Counted from the first letter of the stretch, positions 55,552 through 64,000 are shown. The stretch: DNA of 64,000 nucleotides from Liberibacter brunswickensis (GCF_036858155.1 NZ_JAAEJX010000006.1:21397-85396), one strand, 5' to 3'. Notes: generated from the sequence alone by a model not told the origin. Numbers and translations: made by a program.

Positions 55552-56043
55552 TTATTCTATTTTTGATATGAATGAGTAATTTTTATTAAGATAGGATATA
55601 ATCCATTTCTCCGCTGAAATAGTAGCTTGTCTTCCATTTTTCTCTTGATTAAGTTGTATATCAATAGATTTTTTCGGAAGAAAACTTTTCCCTATCTCAG
55701 GCCATTCAATGATGCAGATTCTTTCGCTTAAAATTTCATCAAATCCCAATTCAAATATCTCCTGATAGCTAGATAATCTATAAAAGTCAAAATGAGCTAT
55801 TGGTATACTAGCTTCATATAATTGTACTAATGTAAAAGTAGGGCTTAAAACTTCTAATTCATTATTATTTGCTAAAAAACGTATTATAGAGCGTGCTAAA
55901 AAAGTTTTTCCTGATCCTAAATCCCCTGATAGGTTTAGACAGTCTCCTAGTTGGAGTATAGACGCTAAACACTTCCCAAGTAGAATAGTGTTTTCTTCAT
56001 TAGGAAGAGGAATTATTGCAATATTTTCTTCATAAAACTTCAT
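55552..56043 (-). CDS. tsaE: tRNA t6A synthesis ATPase TsaE
   Basis: TsaE is the ATPase component of the complex that makes N6-threonylcarbamoyladenosine at A37 of ANN-decoding tRNAs. The 163-residue product has Walker A G40-DLGSGKT47, the LSPTFTLVQLYE segment, AHFDFYRL and the acidic CIIEWPEIG. The ATG at 56043 gives the family length; the frame is open further upstream inside the kinase gene but has no support there. It follows the kinase gene by 13 bases and precedes addB, the usual rhizobial order. Confidence 0.93.
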   Translation of the reverse strand: MKFYEENIAIIPLPNEENTILLGKCLASILQLGDCLNLSGDLGSGKTFLARSIIRFLANNNELEVLSPTFTLVQLYEASIPIAHFDFYRLSSYQEIFELGFDEILSERICIIEWPEIGKSFLPKKSIDIQLNQEKNGRQATISAEKWIISYLNKNYSFISKIE

Positions 56044-56056
56044 AGTAAATCTAATT

Positions 56057-58384
56057 TCATTCTTTTGAGGGAATTCTACAATTGATTGTTGTAATTCCTT
56101 CATGAGAACTATTAATTGATACATTTCCGCCATGAAGATTTATAAAACTTTCTACTATGGATAATCCCAATCCTACCCTTCTGCGTTGTCCAGGAGGTGC
56201 ATTTGAAATAAATCTATTAAATACATTTTTACATATATCTTCAGGAATAGGTGATCCATTATTTGTAACAGAGAAAATAAAATCATTATTTTCACGAGAA
56301 GCATTTAAAATTACTTTAGATCCTTTAGAAGAAAAATTTGCAGCATTACTGAGTATTTTGGCAAAAATTTGAAGTAATCTTTGTTTATCTGCGACGAAAG
56401 ATCCTAATTCACAACTAGGAACAACCTTGAGCTCTATATTATTTTCATGCATTTTGCTAGCAATAGATTGTTTTACCTCATTTAATAGATCATTGAGAAC
56501 AATGGTACTGTAATTTAATTCCATAATTCCAGCGTCAACAGTAGCAAGATCAAGAATATCATTGACTAGATTTAACAAAAGCTCTGACGAAGTAGATATA
56601 TACTCTACATATTGAGATTGTTTAGGATTTAATCTACCTAATTTAGATGTTTTAAGTAAATCAGTAAATCCAATAATATTAGTTAAAGGAGAACGCAATT
56701 CGTAAGATACATGTTGGACAAAATTATTTTTAATTTCATCTGCTTTGCATAATGCCTCATTTTTTTCTGTTAAAGCTCTCTCTGCTCTAACTGAATCTGT
56801 CACATTTGCAAAAGTTAACATTGTTTGTGCATTCTGCAAAGGAATAATAGAATATTCAAGGACTGAACCTGATAACAACTCAAGTTTTCCTTGTAATGAT
56901 TTCCTTTCATCATCAAAACTTGTGATTATTGCAGCAAATATATCCCATCCATCTGACTTATTATAATATCTAGAACAAGCAGTTGCAATATTACGAATAT
57001 GTGTTCCAGGAGATATTTGGTTTTCATCTGTTTCCCATAGAGATCTAAAAGCAGGATTTGATAACTTTATTTTACCATCCGGCCCAAAAACAGCAATTCC
57101 TTCAGACAAATGATCGATAGTTTCTCCTTGTACTTTTAATAGGGTGTTATATCTTGTTTCTAGGTCTACTTGGACTGTTAAATTTTCAAACATCCAAGTT
57201 GTTCCTCCACGTGGGTTATTATAAGAGACTACAACATGTAGTGTTTGTCCATTAGGTAAATGCCAAGTGTCTTCATACGTTCCTGAAGATTGGTAAACAG
57301 AAAAAATATTTTCTTTCCAAGTTTTCCAATTGAGTTGCTCCGGTAATTTATTTGCAGATCTTAAAAATTCAATAAGTTCATCATTACTTGGATTGGAATC
57401 TAGAAATGTCGAATCTATTCCCCATAATTTTATAAAAGATTGATTGTAAAATTGTAAGTATCTATTTTGATCAAATATTGCTATGGCAAATGCCAAATTA
57501 TGTAGTATTTCATATGTATCGGTAAGCTGACTATTGAAAGCTATTTCTTTTGAAATATCAATGGCAATACCAGCTTCTCCAAAAGAATTTAATGAACGAA
57601 TTATCTTATAAGATTTGTTTTTTTCATGTTCCAACGTAGAGATAGTTTCGCAAAATTCCTCTCCTAATTCATTATAAGATAGCATTTTCTTTTTAATTTC
57701 TTCTTCGAATAATTTACGATTGTCAAAAATTATTTTTTTAATAAAATCTTCTTCTGTTTCTGTATTTTTTTTGTAGCTATTATTGGTCCAGATAATATCT
57801 CCTCTTTGGTCAAGTTGCCATACTAAGGAATCAAGGGAATCAAATAATAATTTGAAAATTGATATATGACCACTGAGTTTTTTGCATTGCAAAATATTTT
57901 CTGCTAATTCCGAATATATACCATTAAGAGTTAAAATACGAAGAAACGCGCAACTTCCAGATACTCTTCCCTCTATTTTAATTGCACAATCATTTTTAGT
58001 CTCTGCTATGAGATCAAAACATTTACCATCTTTACGTAAATTCTCTATTTCCCTTGATAGTTTTATATAATGATGAAATTTTAACCAATTTTCGAAAGAT
58101 AGAATGTCAATATTTGTTTGAGGAATATCTATTTCTTGATTTAATTGTCCAATTACTTCAGTTTTTTCATCTTTTCCATCCCAAACAATGATTATACAAT
58201 TACTTTTAGTCAACAATGAATGGTATTTTGATAATTGATAATATACTTTAGAAAGACAAGAGTATGTTTCGTTAAGCTTCTTAGCGATATTATTCCTTTG
58301 TCGCACGAGTAGTATTATTGAAGTAATGGTAAAGGATAGTATTACAACTATCGTTCCAAATAGTGCTATTTTACAAGAGATAAT
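56057..58384 (-). CDS. PAS-domain sensor histidine kinase with N-terminal membrane anchor
   Basis: A hybrid of PAS sensing modules with a HisKA/HATPase core. Numbered from the GTG at 58306, PAS-like regions lie at about 150-250, 265-375 and 395-500. The phospho-accepting His is H532 in FVQHVSYELRSPLTNIIGF, the N box is ILSNAANFS (about 651-659), and the G2 box is RRVGLGLSIV. Upstream of the GTG the frame stays open 26 codons and encodes a membrane helix. The only start there is ATT at 58384, eight bases after AGGAG. GTG at 58306 is the first standard start but would drop the helix. Position beside tsaE matches the rhizobial PAS kinase. Signal and response regulator are unknown. Confidence 0.85.
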   Translation of the reverse strand: MISCKIALFGTIVVILSFTITSIILLVRQRNNIAKKLNETYSCLSKVYYQLSKYHSLLTKSNCIIIVWDGKDEKTEVIGQLNQEIDIPQTNIDILSFENWLKFHHYIKLSREIENLRKDGKCFDLIAETKNDCAIKIEGRVSGSCAFLRILTLNGIYSELAENILQCKKLSGHISIFKLLFDSLDSLVWQLDQRGDIIWTNNSYKKNTETEEDFIKKIIFDNRKLFEEEIKKKMLSYNELGEEFCETISTLEHEKNKSYKIIRSLNSFGEAGIAIDISKEIAFNSQLTDTYEILHNLAFAIAIFDQNRYLQFYNQSFIKLWGIDSTFLDSNPSNDELIEFLRSANKLPEQLNWKTWKENIFSVYQSSGTYEDTWHLPNGQTLHVVVSYNNPRGGTTWMFENLTVQVDLETRYNTLLKVQGETIDHLSEGIAVFGPDGKIKLSNPAFRSLWETDENQISPGTHIRNIATACSRYYNKSDGWDIFAAIITSFDDERKSLQGKLELLSGSVLEYSIIPLQNAQTMLTFANVTDSVRAERALTEKNEALCKADEIKNNFVQHVSYELRSPLTNIIGFTDLLKTSKLGRLNPKQSQYVEYISTSSELLLNLVNDILDLATVDAGIMELNYSTIVLNDLLNEVKQSIASKMHENNIELKVVPSCELGSFVADKQRLLQIFAKILSNAANFSSKGSKVILNASRENNDFIFSVTNNGSPIPEDICKNVFNRFISNAPPGQRRRVGLGLSIVESFINLHGGNVSINSSHEGITTINCRIPSKE

Positions 58385-58660
58385 TGTCTAAACTCCTAAT
58401 TAATTTCCTGTGCCTATTGTTGCAATGCTTGTCATCATTTACATTATTATAACCAATTTAAGTGGCTATTGTAGAAAATAAATTATCTTTTGAGCATATT
58501 ATATCTTATTTTGACGAGGGATTTTTGTTTGTGTCAACATTGTCACAGTCTATTTGCTTTGTGATTTTTTGTATTCTATTTGTTTTTTTGAAACTATTTT
58601 ATTTTCTACTATTTTGAAATAAATTACAAATCAAAATCAGTATTTTTTGAATACTAGGAC

Positions 58661-58712
58661 ATGTCAGCATGAGTAAGTATCTTTGATATGTCAGCATGAG
58701 TAAGTGTCTTTT
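58661..58712 (+). repeat. Two-copy 27-base tandem repeat
   Basis: ATGTCAGCATGAGTAAGT followed by A/G, TCTTT and G/T occurs at 58661-58685 and again at 58688-58712. The two copies differ at two of 25 bases and start 27 bases apart. The repeat is unusually GC-containing for this spacer and lies about 390 bases upstream of pckA. Confidence 0.85.
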
Positions 58713-59015
58713 AAAAAATTATAGTCTTTACCTTCTTTTCTATCTTAAGTAAAGCTCCCTCTAGTAGGAGGAATAATATGCTTTTAATATCTAATTTATC
58801 CTTGATATTCTTATTTTTATTATAGTATAATTAAGATAATATACTTATTTAAGATATCATTGATTTAGATAGTGAAATACTAATTATAATCAATCAATAT
58901 TTTGTTCTCATGACAATTATTATATAAAAAATATTGGCTAGTACAAAAAGATTAGCTATGTATCATGCAGTTTTTTGAGATATAATAATCTGGAATCTTT
59001 TATAATAAAATTTGG

Positions 59016-59032
59016 TTGTCTATATAAGACAA
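59016..59032. promoter_or_regulatory. Inverted repeat and possible promoter upstream of pckA
   Basis: TTGTCT-ATATA-AGACAA is a perfect inverted repeat. Its left arm could also serve as a -35, with AATGAT at 59039-59044 as the -10 after 17 bases. It lies about 70 bases before the pckA start, a position expected for an operator. The regulator is unknown. Confidence 0.45.
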
Positions 59033-59104
59033 TTCATAAATGATAAAAATGTTTCACTATAGTGTATTTTGATGGATATTGGTGATAAGGGGAAGAGTTT
59101 TTTT

Positions 59105-60634
59105 ATGGATAAATTTGATTTGGCGGGATCTCCTCGTGTATATTATAATTTGAGTATAAGCAGATTATATGAAGAATCAATCCGCCGAGAAAAAACAGTT
59201 GTCACCTGTCATGGATCCTTGAGAGCATTAACTGGGCAACATACAGGTCGCTCGGCTCGTGATAAATTCATTGTTCGAGATGATTCTACCGAAAAAGATG
59301 TTTTTTGGGAGAATAACAAACATATCTCTCCTGATAATTTATCTGCGTTAAAATCTGACATGTTGGATTATATCAAGGATAAAGAACTATTCGTACAGGA
59401 TTTAGTTGCTTGTCCTAATACAAAAAATTCCATTTCCGTACGTGTAGTGACGCAATATGCATGGCATTCCTTGTTTATACGAAATTTGTTGAAGCATAAA
59501 GAAGATCTTGAATATATTCATGATATGAAGAATTTACAGGTTATAGTATTGCCTGAATTCTGTGCTGATCCAAATCGACATGGATGTCGTTCAGAGACAA
59601 TAATAGCAATTGATTTTAGTATAGGTTTGATATTAATAGGCGGAACTTCATATGCTGGAGAGATAAAAAAATCAATATTTACTTATCTCAATCATGTTTT
59701 TCCAGAACGTGGGATTATGCCAATGCATTGTGCTGTTAATATGGATAAAAAGGGAGATGTAGCGTTATTTTTTGGTCTTTCTGGAACAGGGAAGACAACT
59801 TTGTCAGCAAGTAATGAAAGATTTCTTATCGGGGATGATGAGCACGGTTGGGATGAAGAGGGGGTTTTTAATTTTGAAGGAGGTTGCTACGCGAAGTCTA
59901 TTAATCTTTCGAAAGAAATGGAACCGGAAATTTTTGCTGCTTCCTGTCGTTTTGGAGCAGTTCTTGAGAATGTAGTTGTTGACAATTGTGGTGTTCCTAA
60001 TTTTAGAGACGGTTCTATTACAGAAAATACTCGTGCTGCTTATCCTATGAATTTTGTTCCTAATCATGCATTAAAGTCAGTAGGAGGACATCCGAAACAT
60101 ATTATTATGCTTGCTGCTGATGCTTTTGGAGTTTTGCCTCCAGTCGCATATTTAAATCCTGAGCAAGCATTATATTATTTTCTTTCTGGTTATACTGCTA
60201 AAGTCGCTGGAACAGAAAAGGGAGTTTTAAAGCCAGAAGCAACATTTTCAGCGTGTTTTGGAGCCCCATTTATGTCCAGAGATCCTGCTAAATATGGTAA
60301 AATCCTCAAGGATTATATTAATAAGTATTGCGTTGACTGTTGGCTTGTAAATACTGGGTGGACTTCTGGCTCATACGGAGAAGGTTATCGTATGCCTCTA
60401 AGCGTAACACGTGCACTTTTGAAAGCAATTTTTGATAATTCTATTAAAAATATGCCTTATCGTATTGATGAAAATTTTGGTTTTTCTGTTCCTATAGAGG
60501 TTGAGGGATTAGATAAAAAAATTTTGGATCCAAGAAGTTCTTGGAGCGATATTAAAGCATACGATATAAAAGTGAGAGAACTATTGTCAATGTTTGAGGA
60601 TAATTCTAAAAAGAAAAAATTGCTGATATCATAA
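59105..60634 (+). CDS. pckA: Phosphoenolpyruvate carboxykinase (ATP)
   Basis: PckA turns oxaloacetate and ATP into phosphoenolpyruvate and CO2, the entry to gluconeogenesis from TCA-cycle acids. The 509-residue protein has YYNLSISRLYEESIRR, GQHTGRSARDKF, the kinase loop GLSGTGKTTLSA, the metal/oxaloacetate block LIGDDEHGWDEEGVFNFEGGCYAK and GYTAKVAGTE. The ATG at 59105 is preferred because GGGGAAGAG lies seven bases upstream; TTG/ATG at 59069-59072 lack a site. Converges on coaA. It suggests host organic acids feed sugar-phosphate and cell-wall synthesis. Confidence 0.95.
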   Translation: MDKFDLAGSPRVYYNLSISRLYEESIRREKTVVTCHGSLRALTGQHTGRSARDKFIVRDDSTEKDVFWENNKHISPDNLSALKSDMLDYIKDKELFVQDLVACPNTKNSISVRVVTQYAWHSLFIRNLLKHKEDLEYIHDMKNLQVIVLPEFCADPNRHGCRSETIIAIDFSIGLILIGGTSYAGEIKKSIFTYLNHVFPERGIMPMHCAVNMDKKGDVALFFGLSGTGKTTLSASNERFLIGDDEHGWDEEGVFNFEGGCYAKSINLSKEMEPEIFAASCRFGAVLENVVVDNCGVPNFRDGSITENTRAAYPMNFVPNHALKSVGGHPKHIIMLAADAFGVLPPVAYLNPEQALYYFLSGYTAKVAGTEKGVLKPEATFSACFGAPFMSRDPAKYGKILKDYINKYCVDCWLVNTGWTSGSYGEGYRMPLSVTRALLKAIFDNSIKNMPYRIDENFGFSVPIEVEGLDKKILDPRSSWSDIKAYDIKVRELLSMFEDNSKKKKLLIS

Positions 60635-60664
60635 AGCAAATTTTTTTCGTAAAGGGTAAATATA

Positions 60665-61606
60665 TTATAATTTTCTTATAGCAATTGTTTCTACTAAGTG
60701 ATTATTCGCTTTTGATAAAATAATGTTTGCGCGTCCTCGTGTTGGCAAAATATGCTGTTTTAAGTTAGGTAGATTTATTTCGTGCCAAGCTTTTTCTGCT
60801 ATTTGTAAAGAATTTTTTTCGCTTATTTTGTTTAATCTATAAAAATATGAACTTGGATCAAGCAATGCCTTTGTTCGCAATTCCATGAAGCGATTTAGAT
60901 ACCATTGATAGATATCTTTTTCATCGGCATCTATGTAAATTGAAAAATCCAAAAAATCTGAAATTATAGGTGTATTTTTATGAACATCTAACGAAGTATT
61001 TTGTTGTAGTATATTAACCCCCTCTATCAAAATTATATCAGGTTGGTTGATCTCGTAGAATTCTCCTTCTAATATGTCATATTCCGAGTGCGAATAACGT
61101 GGTACAAAAACTTTTTTTTTCTCATATTTTACATCATAAAGAAACCTTATTATTTTGTTTACATCATAGCTTTCAGGGAATCCTTTTCTGTGCATAAGAT
61201 TTTTTTTAGTTAGAATTTCATTAGGAAAAAGAAAGTTATCCGTCGAAATAAGGGAAACTTTAAAATTAGAAATTTGTTGTAACAAAAGACATATGACGCT
61301 GGCAACAGTGGACTTCCCTACGGAAACAGATCCCGTAATTCCAATAGTCAATGTTGTTTTAGTTGTTTTTTTGATACTTAAAAATTTATCATACTGTTGA
61401 CATTTTTTTTTATTAGAGATCACATCTATCAGTAAAAAATATGATAAGGGTAGGTATGTTTTGATTATTTCATTTGTATTAATTGGATTATCAATAAAAA
61501 GTAATTTATTATCTATTGCTTTAATTTGGGCAGAAGAAATGTTTACATGATCCGTCCATTCGTGAGATGTAAAAAAGTGATAAAGGGAATTATTTTTCAT
61601 ATTCAT
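60665..61606 (-). CDS. coaA: Pantothenate kinase, type I
   Basis: CoaA phosphorylates pantothenate, the first committed step to coenzyme A. The 313-residue protein has the P-loop GITGSVSVGKSTVA, STDNFLFPNEILTKKNLMHRKGFPESYD, VPRYSHSEYDI, ILIEGVNIL and FMELR. The start may be the ATG at 61606 or two codons later. Cys- and Asn-rich composition reflects base bias. In relatives coaA is followed by histidine genes and then hslV; here the next gene is hslV itself. Confidence 0.95.
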   Translation of the reverse strand: MNMKNNSLYHFFTSHEWTDHVNISSAQIKAIDNKLLFIDNPINTNEIIKTYLPLSYFLLIDVISNKKKCQQYDKFLSIKKTTKTTLTIGITGSVSVGKSTVASVICLLLQQISNFKVSLISTDNFLFPNEILTKKNLMHRKGFPESYDVNKIIRFLYDVKYEKKKVFVPRYSHSEYDILEGEFYEINQPDIILIEGVNILQQNTSLDVHKNTPIISDFLDFSIYIDADEKDIYQWYLNRFMELRTKALLDPSSYFYRLNKISEKNSLQIAEKAWHEINLPNLKQHILPTRGRANIILSKANNHLVETIAIRKL

Positions 61607-61996
61607 AAGATAATATTCTTTGGTAATTAAAATTATATAAGTTTTGTATCCTCATTTTTTTATCACGAGGCATACATTTAAGATAATTTTATCTTTTATG
61701 ATATTTCACAATACACAATTGGGAAATGTTATACTTTGCATAACATATTTTTTGCATAAATCATAAATCATTGAAAGAAATAATTTTTTTTTTGTTATTC
61801 TGTATATTAGAACATGTGTTCATATTATCTTTAATAGGAATTTCACTTATAATTTTAATTACGCTATAATTAAGATAATTTATTGTGATATATACCATAA
61901 ATGTTTTATCGGATTGCATTTAATATCATAATTTTATAAGGATATTCCTATGATGGTAGATTTTTTTTTAATCAAGCAATAATTTACGGAGCAATT
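61607..61996. promoter_or_regulatory. Divergent spacer between coaA and hslV
   Basis: This 390-base spacer replaces the his genes found here in relatives. Two elements stand out. An inverted repeat ATGTTAT-ACTTTGC-ATAACAT lies at 61726-61746. A ten-codon frame with its own AAGGA site starts at ATG 61950 (MMVDFFLIKQ) and ends at 61982, 14 bases before hslV. The frame could be a leader peptide or chance. No heat-shock promoter of standard form was found. hslV has CGGAG as its ribosome binding site. Confidence 0.4.
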
Positions 61997-62569
61997 ATGG
62001 AAGCAATGAATAATGAGCATTCTGCTGTTAAAATATATTCTACTACAATTTTAACGGTGCGTAAGGATGGAATTGTCGTAGTTGCTGGTGATGGACAGGT
62101 AAGCCTTGGGAACACTGTTATGAAGGGTAATGCTCGTAAAGTTCGTCGTTTAAGTAAGGGTAATATAATAGCTGGATTTGCTGGATCTGCTGCAGACGCA
62201 TTTACTCTTTTAGAAAGATTAGAAAAAAAACTTGAACAATACCCAAATCAGCTTTTACGTGCATCTGTTGAATTAGCTAAAGATTGGCGTATGGATAAGT
62301 ATTTGCGCAATCTTGAAGCAATGATATTGATAGCTGATAAAGCAACAACATTGGTTATTACAGGTATGGGGGACGTTCTTGAGCCAGAACATGGAATTAT
62401 GGCAATCGGATCTGGGGGATCTTATGCTCTTGCTGCTGCTCGTGCTTTGATGAATACTCAGAAGAGTGCAGAGGAAATAGCTCGCGAGGCTATGTCTATT
62501 GCTGCTGATATTTGTGTCTATACTAATCATGAAATTGTATTAGAAACATTGGAAGTCGGAGGTGAATAG
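61997..62569 (+). CDS. hslV: ATP-dependent protease peptidase subunit HslV
   Basis: HslV is the proteolytic double-hexamer of the HslUV (ClpQY) protease. The 190-residue product carries a 15-residue propeptide, after which the catalytic N-terminal Thr (T16 of STTILTVRKDG) is exposed. VAGDGQVSLGNTVMKGNARKVRRL, AGFAGSAADAFTLLERLE and AIGSGGSYALAAARAL follow. CGGAG precedes the ATG. hslU starts eight bases after the stop, so the two subunits are coupled. Confidence 0.96.
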   Translation: MEAMNNEHSAVKIYSTTILTVRKDGIVVVAGDGQVSLGNTVMKGNARKVRRLSKGNIIAGFAGSAADAFTLLERLEKKLEQYPNQLLRASVELAKDWRMDKYLRNLEAMILIADKATTLVITGMGDVLEPEHGIMAIGSGGSYALAAARALMNTQKSAEEIAREAMSIAADICVYTNHEIVLETLEVGGE

Positions 62570-62577
62570 GAAATACT

Positions 62578-63897
62578 ATGCTTACACTTACATTTAATTT
62601 TTCTCCGCGTGAAATTGTTTCTGAGCTTGATCGCTATATTGTTGGCCAAAAAGACGCTAAACGTGCTGTAGCGATAGCACTGAGAAATCGTTGGAGAAGG
62701 CAGCAGTTACCTGCTAATTTATGTGACGAAGTGATGCCCAAGAATATATTGCTTGTTGGTTCTACGGGTGTTGGAAAAACAGCTATTTCCCGTCGCTTGG
62801 CAAAGTTAGCAGGAGCACCTTTTATTAAGGTTGAAGTGACTAAGTTTACTGAGATTGGGTATGTTGGGCGTAATGTTGAGCAGATTATACGAGATTTAGT
62901 TGATGTTGCAGTCAATCTAGTCCGTGAAAATAGACGTTATGAGGTGCGAGAACAAGCTGGTATTAATGCAGAAGAGAGAATATTAGATGCTCTGGTTGGA
63001 AAGTCTTCCACACCTAATACGCGAGAAGTATTTCGTCAAAAATTACGCAATGGGGAAGTGTCTGATAAGGAAATTGATATGGAGGTATCTGATACAGCTC
63101 CTGATATTTCAAACCTAGATATACCAGGAATAGGAGCGAGTGTAGGAGTTCTAAATCTTTCAGAAATATTTTCCAAGGTTATGGGTGGAGGACGTAAGAA
63201 AAAGATTCGTACATCTGTTCAAAAGTGTTATCCAGAACTTATACGTGAAGAATCTGATCGATTGATTGATATGGATAAATTGCATAGAGATAGTATCCAA
63301 ATGGTTGAAAATTACGGGATTGTTTTTCTTGACGAAATTGATAAAATAGTTGCAAGAGATTCAGGAGACGGAATAGGTGTTTCTCGTGAAGGGGTGCAGC
63401 GTGATCTTTTGCCTTTGGTAGAAGGATCTTCTGTCTCGACGAAATATGGCTCTGTTAATACAGAGCATATTCTTTTCATTGCATCGGGAGCTTTTCATGT
63501 TTCTAGGCCAGCTGATCTTTTGCCTGAGATGCAAGGAAGGTTCCCAGTCCGTGTTCATTTAAAATCTTTAACTAGAGATGATTTTAAATTGATTTTAACT
63601 GACACGGAATCAAATCTCATACTCCAATATAAGGAGCTGATGAAGACAGAAGGTGTTACTTTAAACTTTACTGATGATTCAATAGATGCTCTTGCTGATG
63701 TAGCTGTGAATTTAAATAGTACTGTTGGAGATATAGGTGCTCGTAGATTGCAAACAGTGATGGAGAGGGTTTTAGAAGATATATCTTTTTCTGCTTCAGA
63801 GCTTCAAGAAAAAACCGTTGTGATTGATTCAAAGTACGTGCGTTTACATATAGGTGATTTTTCTTCTGAAATGGATGTATATCGCTATATTTTATAA
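62578..63897 (+). CDS. hslU: ATP-dependent protease ATPase subunit HslU
   Basis: HslU is the AAA+ unfoldase that feeds HslV. The 439-residue protein has SPREIVSELDRYIVGQKDAKRAVAIALRNRWRR and Walker A G61-STGVGKT68, where the usual Pro is Ser and the following Glu is Ala. The pore motif region is EIGYVGRNVEQIIRDL, Walker B is VFLDEIDKI at about 249-257, and sensor 2 lies in NSTVGDIGARRLQT. The C-terminal tail that activates HslV ends VYRYIL. Complete. About 100 bases without a gene follow to the window end. Confidence 0.96.
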   Translation: MLTLTFNFSPREIVSELDRYIVGQKDAKRAVAIALRNRWRRQQLPANLCDEVMPKNILLVGSTGVGKTAISRRLAKLAGAPFIKVEVTKFTEIGYVGRNVEQIIRDLVDVAVNLVRENRRYEVREQAGINAEERILDALVGKSSTPNTREVFRQKLRNGEVSDKEIDMEVSDTAPDISNLDIPGIGASVGVLNLSEIFSKVMGGGRKKKIRTSVQKCYPELIREESDRLIDMDKLHRDSIQMVENYGIVFLDEIDKIVARDSGDGIGVSREGVQRDLLPLVEGSSVSTKYGSVNTEHILFIASGAFHVSRPADLLPEMQGRFPVRVHLKSLTRDDFKLILTDTESNLILQYKELMKTEGVTLNFTDDSIDALADVAVNLNSTVGDIGARRLQTVMERVLEDISFSASELQEKTVVIDSKYVRLHIGDFSSEMDVYRYIL

Positions 63898-64000
63898 ATA
63901 TTTTTCTTTGTAAGAGTCAAATATTTTAGGTTATGTTATGTATAGTGACTGAGTAATTTTTTATGAGTAATTTTAGTTGACTTAAATTATGTTATCTGTT

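Larger units (their letters stand above)
58385..59104. other. Long spacer between kinase and pckA genes with repeats
   Basis: About 720 bases without a supported gene. It holds a perfect TATAAT on the minus strand at 58503-58498 that may serve the kinase gene. It also holds the motif TGTCA repeated four bases apart near 58532-58545, a 27-base tandem duplication, and a dyad just upstream of pckA. Relatives carry several genes here (including the chvG-chvI two-component pair next to pckA); no remnant could be read. Confidence 0.5.

Overview
The window is a stretch of ordinary chromosome from a reduced, AT-rich alphaproteobacterium of the Rhizobiales. Gene order (rpsO-rbfA-infB-nusA-rimP; leuS-lptE-holA-parB-parA-rsmG-mnmG-mnmE-rho-hemJ-hemE; accD-folC-trxA-addA-addB-tsaE-PAS kinase; pckA; coaA-hslV-hslU) follows the arrangement known around the replication origin of Agrobacterium and Sinorhizobium. 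Low GC, very AT-rich spacers and many genes missing from otherwise conserved clusters point to 'Candidatus Liberibacter' or a close relative. That assignment is inference from protein sequences and gene order; I could not run a search.

Layout. 1-5.1 kb: tsf (cut by the window edge), rpsB, a HIT protein, dapD-dapE (lysine/diaminopimelate) and a MucR/Ros regulator. 5.7-13.8 kb: a minus-strand translation and RNA block, rimP-nusA-infB-rbfA-rpsO-pnp, whose rimP end has a promoter and a leader terminator. 14-26.5 kb: a GtrA-like membrane protein, xseA, an M29 aminopeptidase, murJ, trpS, thrB-rnhA, ftsK, a TrcR-type regulator and a PLP-binding YggS protein. 26.6-39.5 kb: leuS-lptE-holA on plus facing parB-parA-rsmG-mnmG-mnmE-rho-hemJ-hemE on minus. 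39.5-39.9 kb: the spacer between divergent hemE and maf, the best candidate for the chromosomal origin. 39.9-46 kb: maf, then gyrB-timA-secB-dnaQ-coaE, which looks inverted relative to free-living relatives. 46-58.4 kb: accD-folC on plus, and trxA, addA-addB, tsaE and a PAS histidine kinase on minus. 59-64 kb: pckA, coaA, hslV-hslU.

The genes form a core chromosome-maintenance neighbourhood: partition (ParA, ParB, a perfect parS inside rsmG and a near-perfect one inside addA), replication (gyrB, dnaQ, holA, rnhA), break repair (AddAB), translation and RNA turnover, haem synthesis, fatty-acid initiation and protein quality control. No mobile element, prophage, CRISPR array, rRNA or tRNA gene was seen, and I found no clearly new biological system. 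The points most worth a second look are the origin/parS geometry, the inverted segment, the missing truB, ylxR, aroE, trp and his genes, the histidine kinase whose membrane anchor can only be reached from an ATT start, the rimP leader terminator, and the paired repeats upstream of pckA.
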